A stretch of 64,000 nucleotides of DNA from Limisalsivibrio acetivorans (GCF_000421105.1 NZ_ATWF01000002.1:496001-560000), one strand, 5' to 3'; positions 8,656 through 18,325 are shown, numbered from the stretch's first letter. Translations and numbers: made by a program. The notes: generated by a model not told the origin, from the sequence alone.

Positions 8656-10664
8656 TCTCCCCTCCTGCCTTTACTCTTCTTTATAACACATGCGAGGGTG
8701 TCTTCCAGCCTCTGCACCTGCTCTTTGCGTTCCTTTTCTTCGGGGTCTTTCTCCCCCTCGTCCGGTTCTTCCCCTACGGGCTCTTCATCTGGGGGCTCTT
8801 CATCTGAGGATTCTTCGGATGTATCATCATCCTCCGGTTCATGCTCTTCGGCTTCCTCCGGCTCCTCTTCCATATCACCTGCCGCCTGCTCCGCACTTTC
8901 GGGGTCCGGCTCTTCCTCTTCCAAAGCGGCGGCTTCGTCCACAGCCGATTCCTCGATGATGTCGGGGACAGCCGTCTCGTCCTCACCTTCGAAAACATCG
9001 TCCTCTTCGGTCTCCTCCAGACCTTCGAAAAGGTCATCAAGGGTGGAATCCAGCTCGGGATCCTCGAAGTATTCCTCTGCGGGGATACCTTCTTCCTGCT
9101 CATCGTCATCGGAGGAGGCCTCTTCCAGACCTTCAAATATATCCGTTTCGTCAGCATCTTCGCCGGATTCCGTCTCAGCGAACCCATCCTGCGCAGGCTC
9201 TGATTCTACTGTTTCTACAGCTTCTGGCTCTTCAAACCCGTCAAGGTTCTCAACCTGTTCTTCCGGCTCCTGCTCTGCGGGGGTTTCGGCTTCCTGTTCG
9301 CTCTCGGAGCCATAGTCAGCATCAACCTCTTCGGGGGATTCTTCATCCTCCGGCTCATCGGCAGGTTCATCTTCATCTATAGAATCGAACAGAGCATCGA
9401 TATCGTCCTGTGAGGAGACACTGGATGGCTCCTCCGGTTCGGGTCCCTCTGTCTCTGGCTCTGTTTCTGGCTCTGGCTCTTCATCAGACGCAAGCTCTTT
9501 CGGCTCTTCATCCTGCTCAACGGCAGGCTCCGGCTCATCGGATTCGTTAGATTCATCATCCCCGATGGAGTCGAAGAGTGCATCAATATCGTCCTGGGAG
9601 CTCATACCGGAGTCCCCGCTTTTTTCGGATTCAGGCTCCGCTTCGGGTTCAGGCTCTTCGTCAGTTTCGGGCTCATCGGGTTCAGAGGCTTCATCCCCTT
9701 CGGAATCATCACTACCCCATGATATGGAACCTATCTTCCCCGCTATCCGCATAGCTTCCTCACGATCCACGGGCTTTTCCCTTCCCCCCTCTTCTTCGTC
9801 TATCTCTGCCATGGGCATATCGAGGTCATCACCCACATTATCCATCTTATTAAGAAGCTCCGCAGCCTCTTCCTCGGTGAGATCTTCCGCCTGCTGATCG
9901 AGGCGGACGGTGTCCCCTCTCTCCTTGGCCTTTATCTCTTCGGTGGCATCCGCTATTATGTCCTCTTTGAGCTCCTCCTCAAAATCATCCTCGTCGAAAT
10001 CCCCCACATCAAAGTCATCATCATCCGATTTATCGGCGATACCCTTTATGGTATCCTCAACCTCTTCATCGGCGAGCTCATCTTCCTTCTTCTCCTTCTC
10101 CTTCTCCTGTTTCTTCTTTTCTTTCTCCTCATCGCTGAGATCCTTCTGCACCTCATCGGCAAGCTCCTGGGCAAGCTCATCGATCATCTGGTTCTCACGA
10201 TCCAGAAGTTCCTCTTCGGTGGGGGGCTTCTCATTCCCGGCAAGGATCTGCTCGATCTCGGCAATGGCCTCCTCAAGGGGCTTGTCACCGGAATTGGCTG
10301 AAAGAGCCTTGCGATACATAACAAGGGCGTCCTCCAGCTCCTCCTCCGCTCTGTATATATCGCCGAGGAGCTTATACGCCCTGTAGTTTGCGGGATTAAT
10401 AAGGATAACCTGCTTAAGAAGCCCCTTGGCGTCCTCAACCTTTCCCTGACCCATATAGGCCTGGGCCATGACGGTTTTAGCACCGCTATACTCGGGGAAA
10501 ACATCAAGACCGTGGGAGCAGTAGTAGATTACATCATCGTATTTGCCCAGTTTGAGAAGGGCAACGGAGAGGGGCATGAACAGCTTGGAATCCGGATCTT
10601 CCTCCAGTTTCCGGGAAAAGTAGTCTATGTCGTTAAGGTATCTCGCCCGTGTCTGTTCATCCAT
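8652..10664 (-). CDS. Hyperacidic TPR protein with repeated [12 protein letters not shown] motifs, function unknown
   Basis: 670 residues, no signal peptide. Residues 1-140 form about three TPR units ([40 protein letters not shown]). Residues 170-200 are a charged Lys/Glu helix. From 200 to about 650 the chain is extremely rich in Glu and Asp and probably disordered. Within it the motif [13 protein letters not shown] occurs at 355-367 and 417-429, and FEGLEE occurs at 510-515 and 546-551. The last 25 residues return to a basic helix ([20 protein letters not shown]). The motif resembles the SQDEIDALL peptide at the start of FliM-type flagellar switch proteins; that similarity is suggestive only. 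It lies between aroB and aroQ in a shikimate/lipid operon with 4 bp overlap. Confidence 0.75.
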   Translation of the reverse strand: MDEQTRARYLNDIDYFSRKLEEDPDSKLFMPLSVALLKLGKYDDVIYYCSHGLDVFPEYSGAKTVMAQAYMGQGKVEDAKGLLKQVILINPANYRAYKLLGDIYRAEEELEDALVMYRKALSANSGDKPLEEAIAEIEQILAGNEKPPTEEELLDRENQMIDELAQELADEVQKDLSDEEKEKKKQEKEKEKKEDELADEEVEDTIKGIADKSDDDDFDVGDFDEDDFEEELKEDIIADATEEIKAKERGDTVRLDQQAEDLTEEEAAELLNKMDNVGDDLDMPMAEIDEEEGGREKPVDREEAMRIAGKIGSISWGSDDSEGDEASEPDEPETDEEPEPEAEPESEKSGDSGMSSQDDIDALFDSIGDDESNESDEPEPAVEQDEEPKELASDEEPEPETEPETEGPEPEEPSSVSSQDDIDALFDSIDEDEPADEPEDEESPEEVDADYGSESEQEAETPAEQEPEEQVENLDGFEEPEAVETVESEPAQDGFAETESGEDADETDIFEGLEEASSDDDEQEEGIPAEEYFEDPELDSTLDDLFEGLEETEEDDVFEGEDETAVPDIIEESAVDEAAALEEEEPDPESAEQAAGDMEEEPEEAEEHEPEDDDTSEESSDEEPPDEEPVGEEPDEGEKDPEEKERKEQVQRLEDTLACVIKKSKGRRGE

Positions 10665-10683
10665 CTAAGGTTCCGTAAGTTAT

Positions 10684-11718
10684 TTATGACTGGAAAAAAC
10701 TGTGTACAGATCCGGGTTCCACCCCGTCTATAACAGTACCCGCCCCGATACGCTCTGTCAAGGCGAGGGAGAAGCCGCTCTTTCCGGCCTTTTTATCCGA
10801 AGCGAGTGCCTTAAAGAAGATCTCCTCGCTTTTGATGGTATATTCTTTTTCAAAACCGAAGGCATCAAGGATCTCTGCTATCTGCTCCGCAGTGCCTTTA
10901 TCGGTGTAGCCCTCCTTCTCACCCCAGAGGGTTTCGAGGTACATTCCGGCGGCAACGGCAAAGCCGTGCTTTATCCCGAAGCCGGAGTCGCTCTCTATGG
11001 CGTGACCGAAGGTGTGACCGTAGTTAAGGGTTTTCCGGTATCCCCCCTCCCGTTCATCCTTATTCACCACATCCGCCTTCATACGGCAGCAGGTCTCCAC
11101 AATCTCGGCCAGAAGCTCGGGCTCCCTGTCCAGAATCTCCTCCCGCTCCTCCATGAGAAGGCGGAAGAAGTCCTTATCGAACATTGCGCCGTACTTGATT
11201 ACCTCCGCAAGGCCGTTCAAATATTCCTCATCGGAGAGGGTGGAAAGGAAATCCATATCTATATAGACAGCCTCCGGCTGCCAGAAGGCGCCGATATTAT
11301 TCTTGGAACCGGAGAAGTTTATCCCCGTCTTACCGCCGACACTTGAGTCCACCATGGAAAGGAGGGTTGTGGGTATCTGGATGAAGCCGATCCCCCGCAT
11401 GTAGCACGATGCGGCAAAGCCGGCAAGATCTCCGGTTATGCCGCCCCCTATGGCGGTTATCACATCATCCCTGCGGCACCCGCTCCTCCTAAGCCATTCG
11501 AGTATATCCATCAGAGAATCGAAGCTCTTCGCATCCTCGCTCGGGGAGAATACAAAGCATTCCTTATCGCCGAAAAGCCTGGGATACAGTTGGTGAACGT
11601 TCATGTCCACCACGGGAAGGGCACATTTGGCGATGATATTCTTTATGTAGCCTCGGCCTATCTGTATGTCGTAGGAATTATCGGTAATCCCCTTTAGTTC
11701 AACCCTGAGAGTCCGCAT
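10684..11718 (-). CDS. aroB: 3-dehydroquinate synthase
   Basis: NAD- and metal-dependent second step of the shikimate pathway. It has 344 residues when started at ATG 11718 (MRTLRVELKG); the frame is open further upstream, but those residues overlap aroK and do not look like AroB. Signatures are the NAD site AIGGGITGDLAGFAAS, IPTTLLSMVDSSVGGKTGIN, AEVIKYG and the metal-binding NYGHTFGHAIES and KHGFAVAAGM. The start lies 20 bp inside the aroK end. Confidence 0.95.
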   Translation of the reverse strand: MRTLRVELKGITDNSYDIQIGRGYIKNIIAKCALPVVDMNVHQLYPRLFGDKECFVFSPSEDAKSFDSLMDILEWLRRSGCRRDDVITAIGGGITGDLAGFAASCYMRGIGFIQIPTTLLSMVDSSVGGKTGINFSGSKNNIGAFWQPEAVYIDMDFLSTLSDEEYLNGLAEVIKYGAMFDKDFFRLLMEEREEILDREPELLAEIVETCCRMKADVVNKDEREGGYRKTLNYGHTFGHAIESDSGFGIKHGFAVAAGMYLETLWGEKEGYTDKGTAEQIAEILDAFGFEKEYTIKSEEIFFKALASDKKAGKSGFSLALTERIGAGTVIDGVEPGSVHSFFQS

Positions 11719-12220
11719 TATTATAAAACTCCACAATCTGCTCCGCCGCCTCTTCGGGGGGAGTATCGGTGGTGTCCACGAGAAAATCCGTATCGATATA
11801 GAAATGCGCCCTGTCAAAGAGCATCTTCTTTATCTGATCCAGCGGATCCTCCACATTAAGCAGAGGGCGGCACTTATCGTTCTTCGTTCTCTCGAATATG
11901 ACATCCGCCGAGGCGAGGAGGCTTACAAGAAGACCCTCCTTTCTCATCATATCCATATTCCCTCTCGTTACAACGATTCCGCCGCCGGTGGAAACCACAA
12001 GGTTTTTGCGTGAGGTTATCTCGGTTAAAACCTCACTCTCTATATTACGGAAGACCTCTTCGCTTTCGTCCTCAAAGATCTCCTCAACGGTTTTGCCCGT
12101 CTTCATCTCTATCATGGAATCGGTGTCGCAGAACTCCATATCCAGCTTCTCGGCCAGAATCCTCCCCACCGTGCTTTTTCCTGTACCCATAAATCCGATG
12201 AGATATATATTTTTGCGCAT
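11699..12220 (-). CDS. aroK: Shikimate kinase
   Basis: Phosphorylates shikimate in aromatic amino acid synthesis. The 173 residues include the P-loop GFMGTGKSTVGR, the shikimate-binding DTDSMIE, the STGGGIV motif and the lid Arg in NDKCRPLL. Start is ATG at 12220. About 76 bp separate it from the upstream penicillin-binding protein gene. That gap contains an AT-rich stretch that could hold a promoter, but I see no convincing consensus boxes. Confidence 0.95.
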   Translation of the reverse strand: MRKNIYLIGFMGTGKSTVGRILAEKLDMEFCDTDSMIEMKTGKTVEEIFEDESEEVFRNIESEVLTEITSRKNLVVSTGGGIVVTRGNMDMMRKEGLLVSLLASADVIFERTKNDKCRPLLNVEDPLDQIKKMLFDRAHFYIDTDFLVDTTDTPPEEAAEQIVEFYNNADSQG

Positions 12221-12296
12221 AGATACTCCCTGTTTCGATTGTCCCCTTAGTTTATATCGAATTTCTTATATTGAAAAGGATTAGCTCGAAAAGAGA

Positions 12297-14198
12297 TCAG
12301 CGGCAGGGGTCGGGCATATTGCTTACGTCCAGAGCCTCGGTGTAGCTCCGCCTCCCCCGGCAGTCCGCTGTCATAAGCCCCCCGTAGCGGGATTCAACCT
12401 TCTTGAAAACGATCCCTTCGGGCACACTGAAATCGGCTCTGTATCTACTGCCGAGCAGCTCCTTCTGAAACCTAGCGATTATCGGAGCCGCCTTGGAGCC
12501 TCCGGTCCCCTTCTCCCCCATGGAGCGAAAGTCATCATACCCCACCCACGCAACGGCCACATATGGGGGAAATACTGCCGCTGTCCACGCATCCTTATAG
12601 TCATCGCTGGTGCCGGTCTTTGCCGCCGTCCCCCTCAGCAGTCCGGCACCTCTCGCTGTGCCTATGCGGGCAACGTCTTTCATAATGAAGAGTGTCTGAT
12701 AGGCCGCTCTGGCATTGACAACCTGCCTCCCCGTTCTGCCGAACTCCAGGACCTCTCCGTCAGCAAGCTCCACACGGCGCACGAGCCCCGTATCCCTCTG
12801 CTCGCCGAGCCTGCCGAGGGTTGAATACATCTCGGCCAGATTCACCGGCGTGGTGGGGAATATGCCCAGAGGCGTTGCGAGGAAGGGCTTGAGATCACCC
12901 TGAAAACCGAAGTTTCTGGCGGTTTCACACACCTTGGACAGCCCTGTGCGCTTGGCGAGCTGTATGGTGGCGTTATTCAGTGAATACACAAGACCTTTGC
13001 GGAGGGGGATCTTGCCGAGGTAAAGATCCTCGAAGTTTCTGGGGGAATAGACCGTATTCCCGAGATTGTATGAATACTGTTTATCCACTATGAGATTGGT
13101 GGGGCGGAAGCCGTTGGCGAAGGCTGTGCAGTATACCATAGGCTTAAAGGTAGAACCCGTCTGCCGCCTCCTGTAGAAGGCTCTTTTAAGGGTATCCGAA
13201 TACCTTGAGCCCACGGCGGCCTCTATGCCGGCGGTCTCCATGTTTATAAGCACGAAGGCCCCCTGCAGTTTGCCCTCCTCGCCTTGAAGGGAACCCTTTA
13301 GAACCTTGCGGGCAAGCCTCGTTTTATCGAGGTCTATGGATGTATAAACCCGCATCGGCCTTCCGGGCTCGAAACCTCTCCTTTTCAGCTCCAGCTCCAC
13401 AGCCCTCAGATAGTGAGGCTCGACGGGCTTAATCTTTTCAGGGGGTGTGAGCATGAGACGTTCGTTTCTGGCGGAAGCATAGGCGGAATGCTCGATTACT
13501 CCCGCAGTATACAGCTCATGGAGAACAACGTTCGCCCTCCTCTCCGCCGAAGGATAGTTTCCTGCGGGCTCGAAGCGTTCGTTATCTTTAAGCATGCCAG
13601 CCAGAAGAGCCCTCTCTTTCATGGATATTTCGGAGAATTCCTTATTAAACAGGGAGACCGCACCCGCCCGAACACCGAAGGCCTGGGAACCCACATACAC
13701 CCTGTTTGCGAGGATCGTATAAAGACCGTGGACACCGTAATGGTCTATAAGCCTCTTGGAGGTAAGTTTCTTGACAATAAGCCCCTCTATACCCTCAGGT
13801 TCCTTACCCTCGAGGAGCTCATCTGCAAACCGTCCAGCCGTATAGCTTTTGAGGGATACTTCATCTATGTGGAATAGTTCGTAGAGTTTTCTATGGATAA
13901 GGGAATCGGGGTAGCTAAGGGCATCTGCTCCTGTATCAAGGACTTCTATCCAGCGGCATATACCCGAACTACACTCCCCGACGGACAACGGCTCACTTCT
14001 CGTAAAGGTCTCACTGTAAAGTACGGTGCCGTCCGCTGTATGGACGGAGTATTCCTGGCTCTCCGGCTCGATAACAATACTTTCGAGCTCTTCGGGAACA
14101 AGGCTCAACAGATAGCGGTATTCATCCACAGCCGCCAGATAGAGGGATGATATAAGTATTACGGCAAGGAGGGTGTGGACAAGAAAAGCTTTTCTCAA
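12297..14198 (-). CDS. Class A-like penicillin-binding protein with degenerate transglycosylase half
   Basis: 633 residues with an N-terminal membrane anchor (FLVHTLLAVILISSLYLAAV). The C-terminal transpeptidase is complete: STFK (Ser349/Lys352), SLN (406-408) and KTGTS (527-531). The region 85-235 aligns with family 51 glycosyltransferases in its second half (NRVYVGSQAFGVRAGAVSLF, KERALLAGMLKDNERFEPAG). It lacks the catalytic EDxxFxxH motif, and GGSTITQQ is replaced by GIEGLIVKK, so glycan polymerisation is unlikely. Start is TTG at 14198 with AAGGAGG 5 nt upstream. It probably crosslinks peptidoglycan made by another polymerase. Confidence 0.88.
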   Translation of the reverse strand: MRKAFLVHTLLAVILISSLYLAAVDEYRYLLSLVPEELESIVIEPESQEYSVHTADGTVLYSETFTRSEPLSVGECSSGICRWIEVLDTGADALSYPDSLIHRKLYELFHIDEVSLKSYTAGRFADELLEGKEPEGIEGLIVKKLTSKRLIDHYGVHGLYTILANRVYVGSQAFGVRAGAVSLFNKEFSEISMKERALLAGMLKDNERFEPAGNYPSAERRANVVLHELYTAGVIEHSAYASARNERLMLTPPEKIKPVEPHYLRAVELELKRRGFEPGRPMRVYTSIDLDKTRLARKVLKGSLQGEEGKLQGAFVLINMETAGIEAAVGSRYSDTLKRAFYRRRQTGSTFKPMVYCTAFANGFRPTNLIVDKQYSYNLGNTVYSPRNFEDLYLGKIPLRKGLVYSLNNATIQLAKRTGLSKVCETARNFGFQGDLKPFLATPLGIFPTTPVNLAEMYSTLGRLGEQRDTGLVRRVELADGEVLEFGRTGRQVVNARAAYQTLFIMKDVARIGTARGAGLLRGTAAKTGTSDDYKDAWTAAVFPPYVAVAWVGYDDFRSMGEKGTGGSKAAPIIARFQKELLGSRYRADFSVPEGIVFKKVESRYGGLMTADCRGRRSYTEALDVSNMPDPCR

Positions 14199-14214
14199 TT
14201 ACCCCTCCTTTATT

Positions 14215-14802
14215 CTATACCTGACCTGCCAGATGATCCCGAAGCTTACGCAGCGCCTTTCCTCTGTGGCTTATGCTGTTCTTCTCAGCAGGGCTCAGCT
14301 CCGCCATACTTCTCCCATCGGGGGTTATCACAAGAGGATCGTAGCCGAAACCGTTTCCACCTTTAGGCTCATGGGCGAGCCTGCCCGGACATTCGCCACG
14401 GAAGGTTTTGAGCACCTCCCCGTTCTTCGCAAGGGCTATGGCGCATACGAAGGCGGCATCCCGCATCTCATCGGGAACATCCTTCATAACACGTAAGAGT
14501 TTATCGTTATTCTGGGCATCGGTGGCATTCTCTCCGGCAAACCTTGCGGAATACACGCCGGGAGCACCCTCCATAGCCTCCACTGAAAGACCGGAATCAT
14601 CCGCTATAACATGGGCATCGTTTATAAGCTTTGAAAGGGCTGCTGCCTTGATGGAGGCGTTCTCCTCATAGGTGGAACCAGTCTCCTCCACATCAAGGTC
14701 GCCGTCTATATAATCGTAGGCGGAGTAAACCTCGTTGCCTTCGAGGATCTTCTGTATCTCTTCCAGCTTGTGCATGTTTTTGGTCGCCACATATATACGC
14801 AT
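14215..14802 (-). CDS. rdgB: XTP/dITP diphosphatase (Ham1/RdgB)
   Basis: Hydrolyses non-canonical purine triphosphates to keep them out of nucleic acids. 195 residues with the family signatures VATKNMHKLEEI, TGSTYEENASIKA, ADDSGLSVEAMEGAPGVYSA, GGNGFGYDPL and SHRGKAL. It follows rph by 3 bp, a pair that is common in bacteria, and precedes the PBP gene by 16 bp. Confidence 0.95.
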   Translation of the reverse strand: MRIYVATKNMHKLEEIQKILEGNEVYSAYDYIDGDLDVEETGSTYEENASIKAAALSKLINDAHVIADDSGLSVEAMEGAPGVYSARFAGENATDAQNNDKLLRVMKDVPDEMRDAAFVCAIALAKNGEVLKTFRGECPGRLAHEPKGGNGFGYDPLVITPDGRSMAELSPAEKNSISHRGKALRKLRDHLAGQV

Positions 14803-14805
14803 AAT

Positions 14806-15522
14806 CTAAAGCTCCGCAATCTTCCGCTGTGCCTCAAAGAGCACTTCGAGCCCCTTATAACCGTAGTCGAGGAGATCGTTCAGCCTGTCACGTCCGAAGG
14901 TAACCTTCTCCGAGGAACCCTGTATCTCTATAATACTTCCGTCATCCATAGCCACAAGGTTAAGATCAACATCTGCAGTGGAGTCCTCGGTGTAGTCGAG
15001 ATCCAGCATAACCTCGCCGTTCACTATACCGACACTCACAGCCGCCGCCTGCCCCTTAAGGGGATTCTCGGCCAGCACGCCCTCTTTCATCATCTTCTCA
15101 ACCGCAAGTGCCATGGCTATCCAGCCTCCGGTGACCGAAGCGGTTCTTGTGCCGCCGTCCGCCTGAATCACATCGCAGTCGATCACTATGGTGTTCTCAC
15201 CAAGCTTTTCCATATCCACAGCCGCCCGCAGGCTTCTGCCTATGAGTCGGGATATCTCCTGGGTTCTTCCGCCAAGCTTACCCTTCTGCGCCTCTCGCTG
15301 GCTTCTGGTATGGGTGGAGCGGGGAAGCATCGAGTACTCCGCAGTTACCCACCCCTGCCCTGTATCACGCAGGAAAGGGGGAACCCCTTCTGTGAAGGAG
15401 GCGTTGCAGATAACCTTTGTGTTGCCGAACTCCATAAGTACGGAGCCTTCGGGATGGATTATGTAGTCCTTCTGGGCACGGACAGTGCGCATCATATCGT
15501 TTGCTCTTGATTCAGAACGCAT
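14806..15522 (-). CDS. rph: Ribonuclease PH
   Basis: Phosphorolytic 3'-5' exoribonuclease that trims tRNA 3' ends. 238 residues, full length. Signatures include GNTKVICNASF, GWVTAEYSMLPRSTHTRSQRE with phosphate-binding Arg residues, RLIGRSLRAAVD, VIQADGGTRTASVTGGW and DLDYTEDSTADVD. It is coupled with rdgB in the same transcription unit. Confidence 0.96.
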   Translation of the reverse strand: MRSESRANDMMRTVRAQKDYIIHPEGSVLMEFGNTKVICNASFTEGVPPFLRDTGQGWVTAEYSMLPRSTHTRSQREAQKGKLGGRTQEISRLIGRSLRAAVDMEKLGENTIVIDCDVIQADGGTRTASVTGGWIAMALAVEKMMKEGVLAENPLKGQAAAVSVGIVNGEVMLDLDYTEDSTADVDLNLVAMDDGSIIEIQGSSEKVTFGRDRLNDLLDYGYKGLEVLFEAQRKIAEL

Positions 15523-15535
15523 TAAAACTCCTTAT

Positions 15536-16417
15536 CTATCTTGTTACATATGCTCCGGGATACTCTCCCAGCATTCTTTCCTTAAACCTCTCAGCTTCTG
15601 CTCTATCGGAAAAACCTTCCACACGGACACGGAAATAACGCTTACCCTTAACATCCGCCTCCACGATCTCGCCTTGTTCATATTCTCCGGCGAGCTCCTC
15701 CGCATTCTTGCGCAGGGTGAAAGAGGCAAGCTGAACCGCATATCCTCCCTCTGCAATCTCCCGGGCACGTTCGCCGTCCACTTTATCATCAAGGAGGGTG
15801 ACACGAACCTTTACGGTTCCCTGATCCAGGAAACCGAGTAGCTTCGCCCCTTTCTTGGAGAGGTCTATGACCCTCCCCGGAACGTGGGGGCCCCGATCGT
15901 TTATGGTGACATCCAGCTTCCGGCCGTTCTCAAGGTTATGCACCCTGACCCTGCTCCCCAGCGGGAGTTCCTTATGAGCCGCTGTCATCGCATACATGTT
16001 AAACGCTTCGCCGGAGGCTGTGGGCTTGCCGTGCTCGGGGCTTCCATACCAGCTTGCAAGGCCTGTCTGAACAAACTTTTCCACCGCCTTGAGCCTGTGG
16101 TAAGTTATCCCCCGTACGCTGTAGGGTGTATCAAAGACAGCACCCTCCATCTTCGCACCTTCAGGTATCCACGACTTCGGGTACGGGCGTTGTTTATCCT
16201 TGTCCGGCTTCTTCTCAGGCACCTTCTCGATCTCTATCTTATCCCTCGGCACCGGTTCAGGCTCCGGAACAACAAGCTCTTCGGGTTCAATGCTTACAAA
16301 CGGTTTAGGCTCCTCAACAGGTTCCGGAACCGGCTCCGGTGTCGGTGCTTTTGTGGAGCAGGCGAAGGTGAATAAAAGCAGAAATGTAATACTAGGCAGT
16401 ACTCTTATATATCTCAC
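15536..16417 (-). CDS. rlpA: RlpA-like septal/lytic transglycosylase lipoprotein with SPOR domain
   Basis: 293 residues. A lipoprotein signal (ITFLLLFTFACS) is followed by a Pro/Glu-rich linker (about 23-70). Next is a double-psi beta-barrel domain with QTGLASWYG, KPTASGEAFN, MTAAHKELPLG, VTINDRGPHVPGRVIDLS, and a C-terminal SPOR peptidoglycan-binding domain (YAVQLASFTLRKNAEELAG). RlpA proteins act at septa on denuded glycan strands. The start is GTG at 16417, 26 bp inside the mnmH gene end, implying translational coupling. Confidence 0.9.
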   Translation of the reverse strand: MRYIRVLPSITFLLLFTFACSTKAPTPEPVPEPVEEPKPFVSIEPEELVVPEPEPVPRDKIEIEKVPEKKPDKDKQRPYPKSWIPEGAKMEGAVFDTPYSVRGITYHRLKAVEKFVQTGLASWYGSPEHGKPTASGEAFNMYAMTAAHKELPLGSRVRVHNLENGRKLDVTINDRGPHVPGRVIDLSKKGAKLLGFLDQGTVKVRVTLLDDKVDGERAREIAEGGYAVQLASFTLRKNAEELAGEYEQGEIVEADVKGKRYFRVRVEGFSDRAEAERFKERMLGEYPGAYVTR

Positions 16418-17432
16418 TAAGCAGTCTCTCCCCCTCTTCGAGGCTGTTTATTCGGATAACGTGATCCGCCGCTTCCGGGAATGAACGACGGTACATAGGG
16501 TCATAATACTCATCAAGGAGCACCTTTGTAAAGGTTTCATAGTCTCCGGCATCGAGCATACCCTTGAGCTCGGCAACCCTGTTTTTCCCCAGGTAGCGTT
16601 TTATGTTCATGAGGGATTCGGTTATCTCGTCCAGATAAAGCTCGGGCTTGTAGTTCTCAATGGTAAAACGTATGCGGAACTCCATGGGTGCATCAAGGAG
16701 TACGGACACTCCCTCCCCCATTCGCTCGAAGACGGAGCCGGGTATGGAGACCTTGCCGATCTTGCGGCTTTCCCCTTCGGTGAGGAATGTCTTGGCACCT
16801 GATTCATAGAATTCATGCCAGAGGGAGGTCTCAAAGCTCTTCTGGGTAACGGCAGGGTAACCGGGTTCATCCACGTTACCGAAGGTGGAGCCCTTATGGC
16901 AAGCCGCCGCTTCCAGATCCGCCACAGGATACTCCTTCCCTTTCATGCTTCTGAGGATCTCCGTTTTAGCACAACCCGTGGGGCCGTATACCGTTATGAA
17001 GCGGTAGGCGGGATCAAAGTTGTCAAAGAAGGAGTTTATGTGACCACGGAAGGATTTATAGCCTCCGTTGAGGCGAAAGACATTAAAGCCCGCAAGGCGC
17101 ACAAGGCCGACAGAGGCGGCACTGCGCAGACCACCACGCCAGCAGTACACAACGGTAAGCCTGTTGTTGCGCTTTACCTCAAAATAGCGGTCTATAAAAT
17201 CTGGGAGCTTGGGGGAAACCAGCTTAACGCCGAGCATACGGGCATCCTGCGGCCCCTGCTGTTTGTAGCAGGTGCCCACCTCTCTGCGTTCATCATCATC
17301 AAGGAGAGGGATGTTCACCGCACCGGGGATATGATCCTCAGCAAACTCGGAGGGGGAGCGGGCATCTACAATATTAATCCGCTCCAGCCCTTTGTTTAGA
17401 AGTTCTTCAAGCTCGAGGAGTTCCTGATTCAT
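16392..17432 (-). CDS. mnmH: tRNA 2-selenouridine synthase
   Basis: Replaces sulfur by selenium at the wobble 2-thiouridine of certain tRNAs, using selenophosphate. The 346 residues comprise an N-terminal rhodanese domain with catalytic Cys97 in YCWRGGLRSAA and a P-loop domain with GPTGCAKT (150-157), the architecture of SelU/MnmH. Its presence implies a selenophosphate synthetase elsewhere. It overlaps the LysR gene by 4 bp (ATGA), linking it to that regulator. Confidence 0.93.
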   Translation of the reverse strand: MNQELLELEELLNKGLERINIVDARSPSEFAEDHIPGAVNIPLLDDDERREVGTCYKQQGPQDARMLGVKLVSPKLPDFIDRYFEVKRNNRLTVVYCWRGGLRSAASVGLVRLAGFNVFRLNGGYKSFRGHINSFFDNFDPAYRFITVYGPTGCAKTEILRSMKGKEYPVADLEAAACHKGSTFGNVDEPGYPAVTQKSFETSLWHEFYESGAKTFLTEGESRKIGKVSIPGSVFERMGEGVSVLLDAPMEFRIRFTIENYKPELYLDEITESLMNIKRYLGKNRVAELKGMLDAGDYETFTKVLLDEYYDPMYRRSFPEAADHVIRINSLEEGERLLSEIYKSTA

Positions 17433-18325
17433 TCCTTGATATGCTTAAGAAGCGTGTCGGTGAAGTGCTTGAGGAGCTTTTTGTTCGTCCTCTTCTTGCT
17501 GTAAACCACGTATATATCTTTCTCCACGACAAGATCCGTAATCGGAACCGCTTTAATCGCCCTGCCGCACTCATCCTCAGAGAGCGCCATATGGCTCATG
17601 AAGGCAATACCAAGCTCACGCTTGACGGCGTGCTTGATGGAGTATGTGGAGCTGAGCATGGCAACGGCATCGAGGGATTCGAAATCATACCCCTTCTGTT
17701 TGAAGGCATGCTCCACAGCCGCCCTTGTGCCCGAACCCATCTCACGTATGATAAAGGGCTCGTCCAGTATCTCCTCAAGGAAAACGCTGTCACGCTCGTA
17801 GAAGCGGTGGTTTTTATGAACGATGAGAACGATCTTGTCACGCAGGAGCACCTTGTACTCCAGATCTTTCTTAGGGATCTTCCTTGCAACGATGGCAAGG
17901 TCGAGGATACCGTCCGAAAGACGCTGGATGATGTTCTGTGTTCCCTGTATATCGAGGGTGAAGAATGTTTTTGAATACTCGTTCTTGAACTTGCGGATAA
18001 CCTCGGGGAGGATGAACTCCGCAGGTACGGTGCTGTATCCGATATGCAGATGGCCGCTGATCTCGTTGAGGAACTCCTTAACGGCTTCCTGGGAACGCTC
18101 ACGCAGATCAAGGATGTCAACGGCGTAGGGGAAGAAGACCTGCCCCGCCTCGGTGAGGATAACCTCTTTGGAGAGACGGTCAAAAAGCTTAACGCCGAGC
18201 TGTTCCTCCAGAGTGCTTATATGGGTGGAGATGGTGGGCTGGCTGAGGAGAAGCTTCTCCGCCGCCCTTGAGAATGACTTATACTTTGCTACATATACAA
18301 AAGCTTCTATCTGCTTAAAATCCAT
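17429..18325 (-). CDS. LysR-family regulator, probably the selenium-metabolism-associated subgroup
   Basis: 298 residues. The N-terminal winged helix-turn-helix (MDFKQIEAFVYVAKYKSFSR, LLLSQPTISTHISTLEEQLG) is followed by a substrate-binding domain (SGHLHIGYSTVPAEFILPEV, DLAIVARK). The MDFKQ.EAFV.V.KYKSFS start and the S/TQPTISTHI helix match the LysR group known to occur with selenium genes. The 4 bp overlap with mnmH supports that reading. The ligand is unknown; I infer control of selenium-related genes including mnmH. Confidence 0.88.
   Translation of the reverse strand: MDFKQIEAFVYVAKYKSFSRAAEKLLLSQPTISTHISTLEEQLGVKLFDRLSKEVILTEAGQVFFPYAVDILDLRERSQEAVKEFLNEISGHLHIGYSTVPAEFILPEVIRKFKNEYSKTFFTLDIQGTQNIIQRLSDGILDLAIVARKIPKKDLEYKVLLRDKIVLIVHKNHRFYERDSVFLEEILDEPFIIREMGSGTRAAVEHAFKQKGYDFESLDAVAMLSSTYSIKHAVKRELGIAFMSHMALSEDECGRAIKAVPITDLVVEKDIYVVYSKKRTNKKLLKHFTDTLLKHIKE

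Noticed and set aside
8518-9315. A Ser-rich 265-codon plus-strand frame
   Set aside because: It is the mirror of Glu/Asp codons of the hyperacidic protein. Low complexity, no start signals.
12297-14198. A sequencing frameshift removing the PBP glycosyltransferase start
   Set aside because: The gene begins with a proper ribosome-binding site, TTG and membrane anchor, and the frame is continuous, so the motif loss looks genuine.
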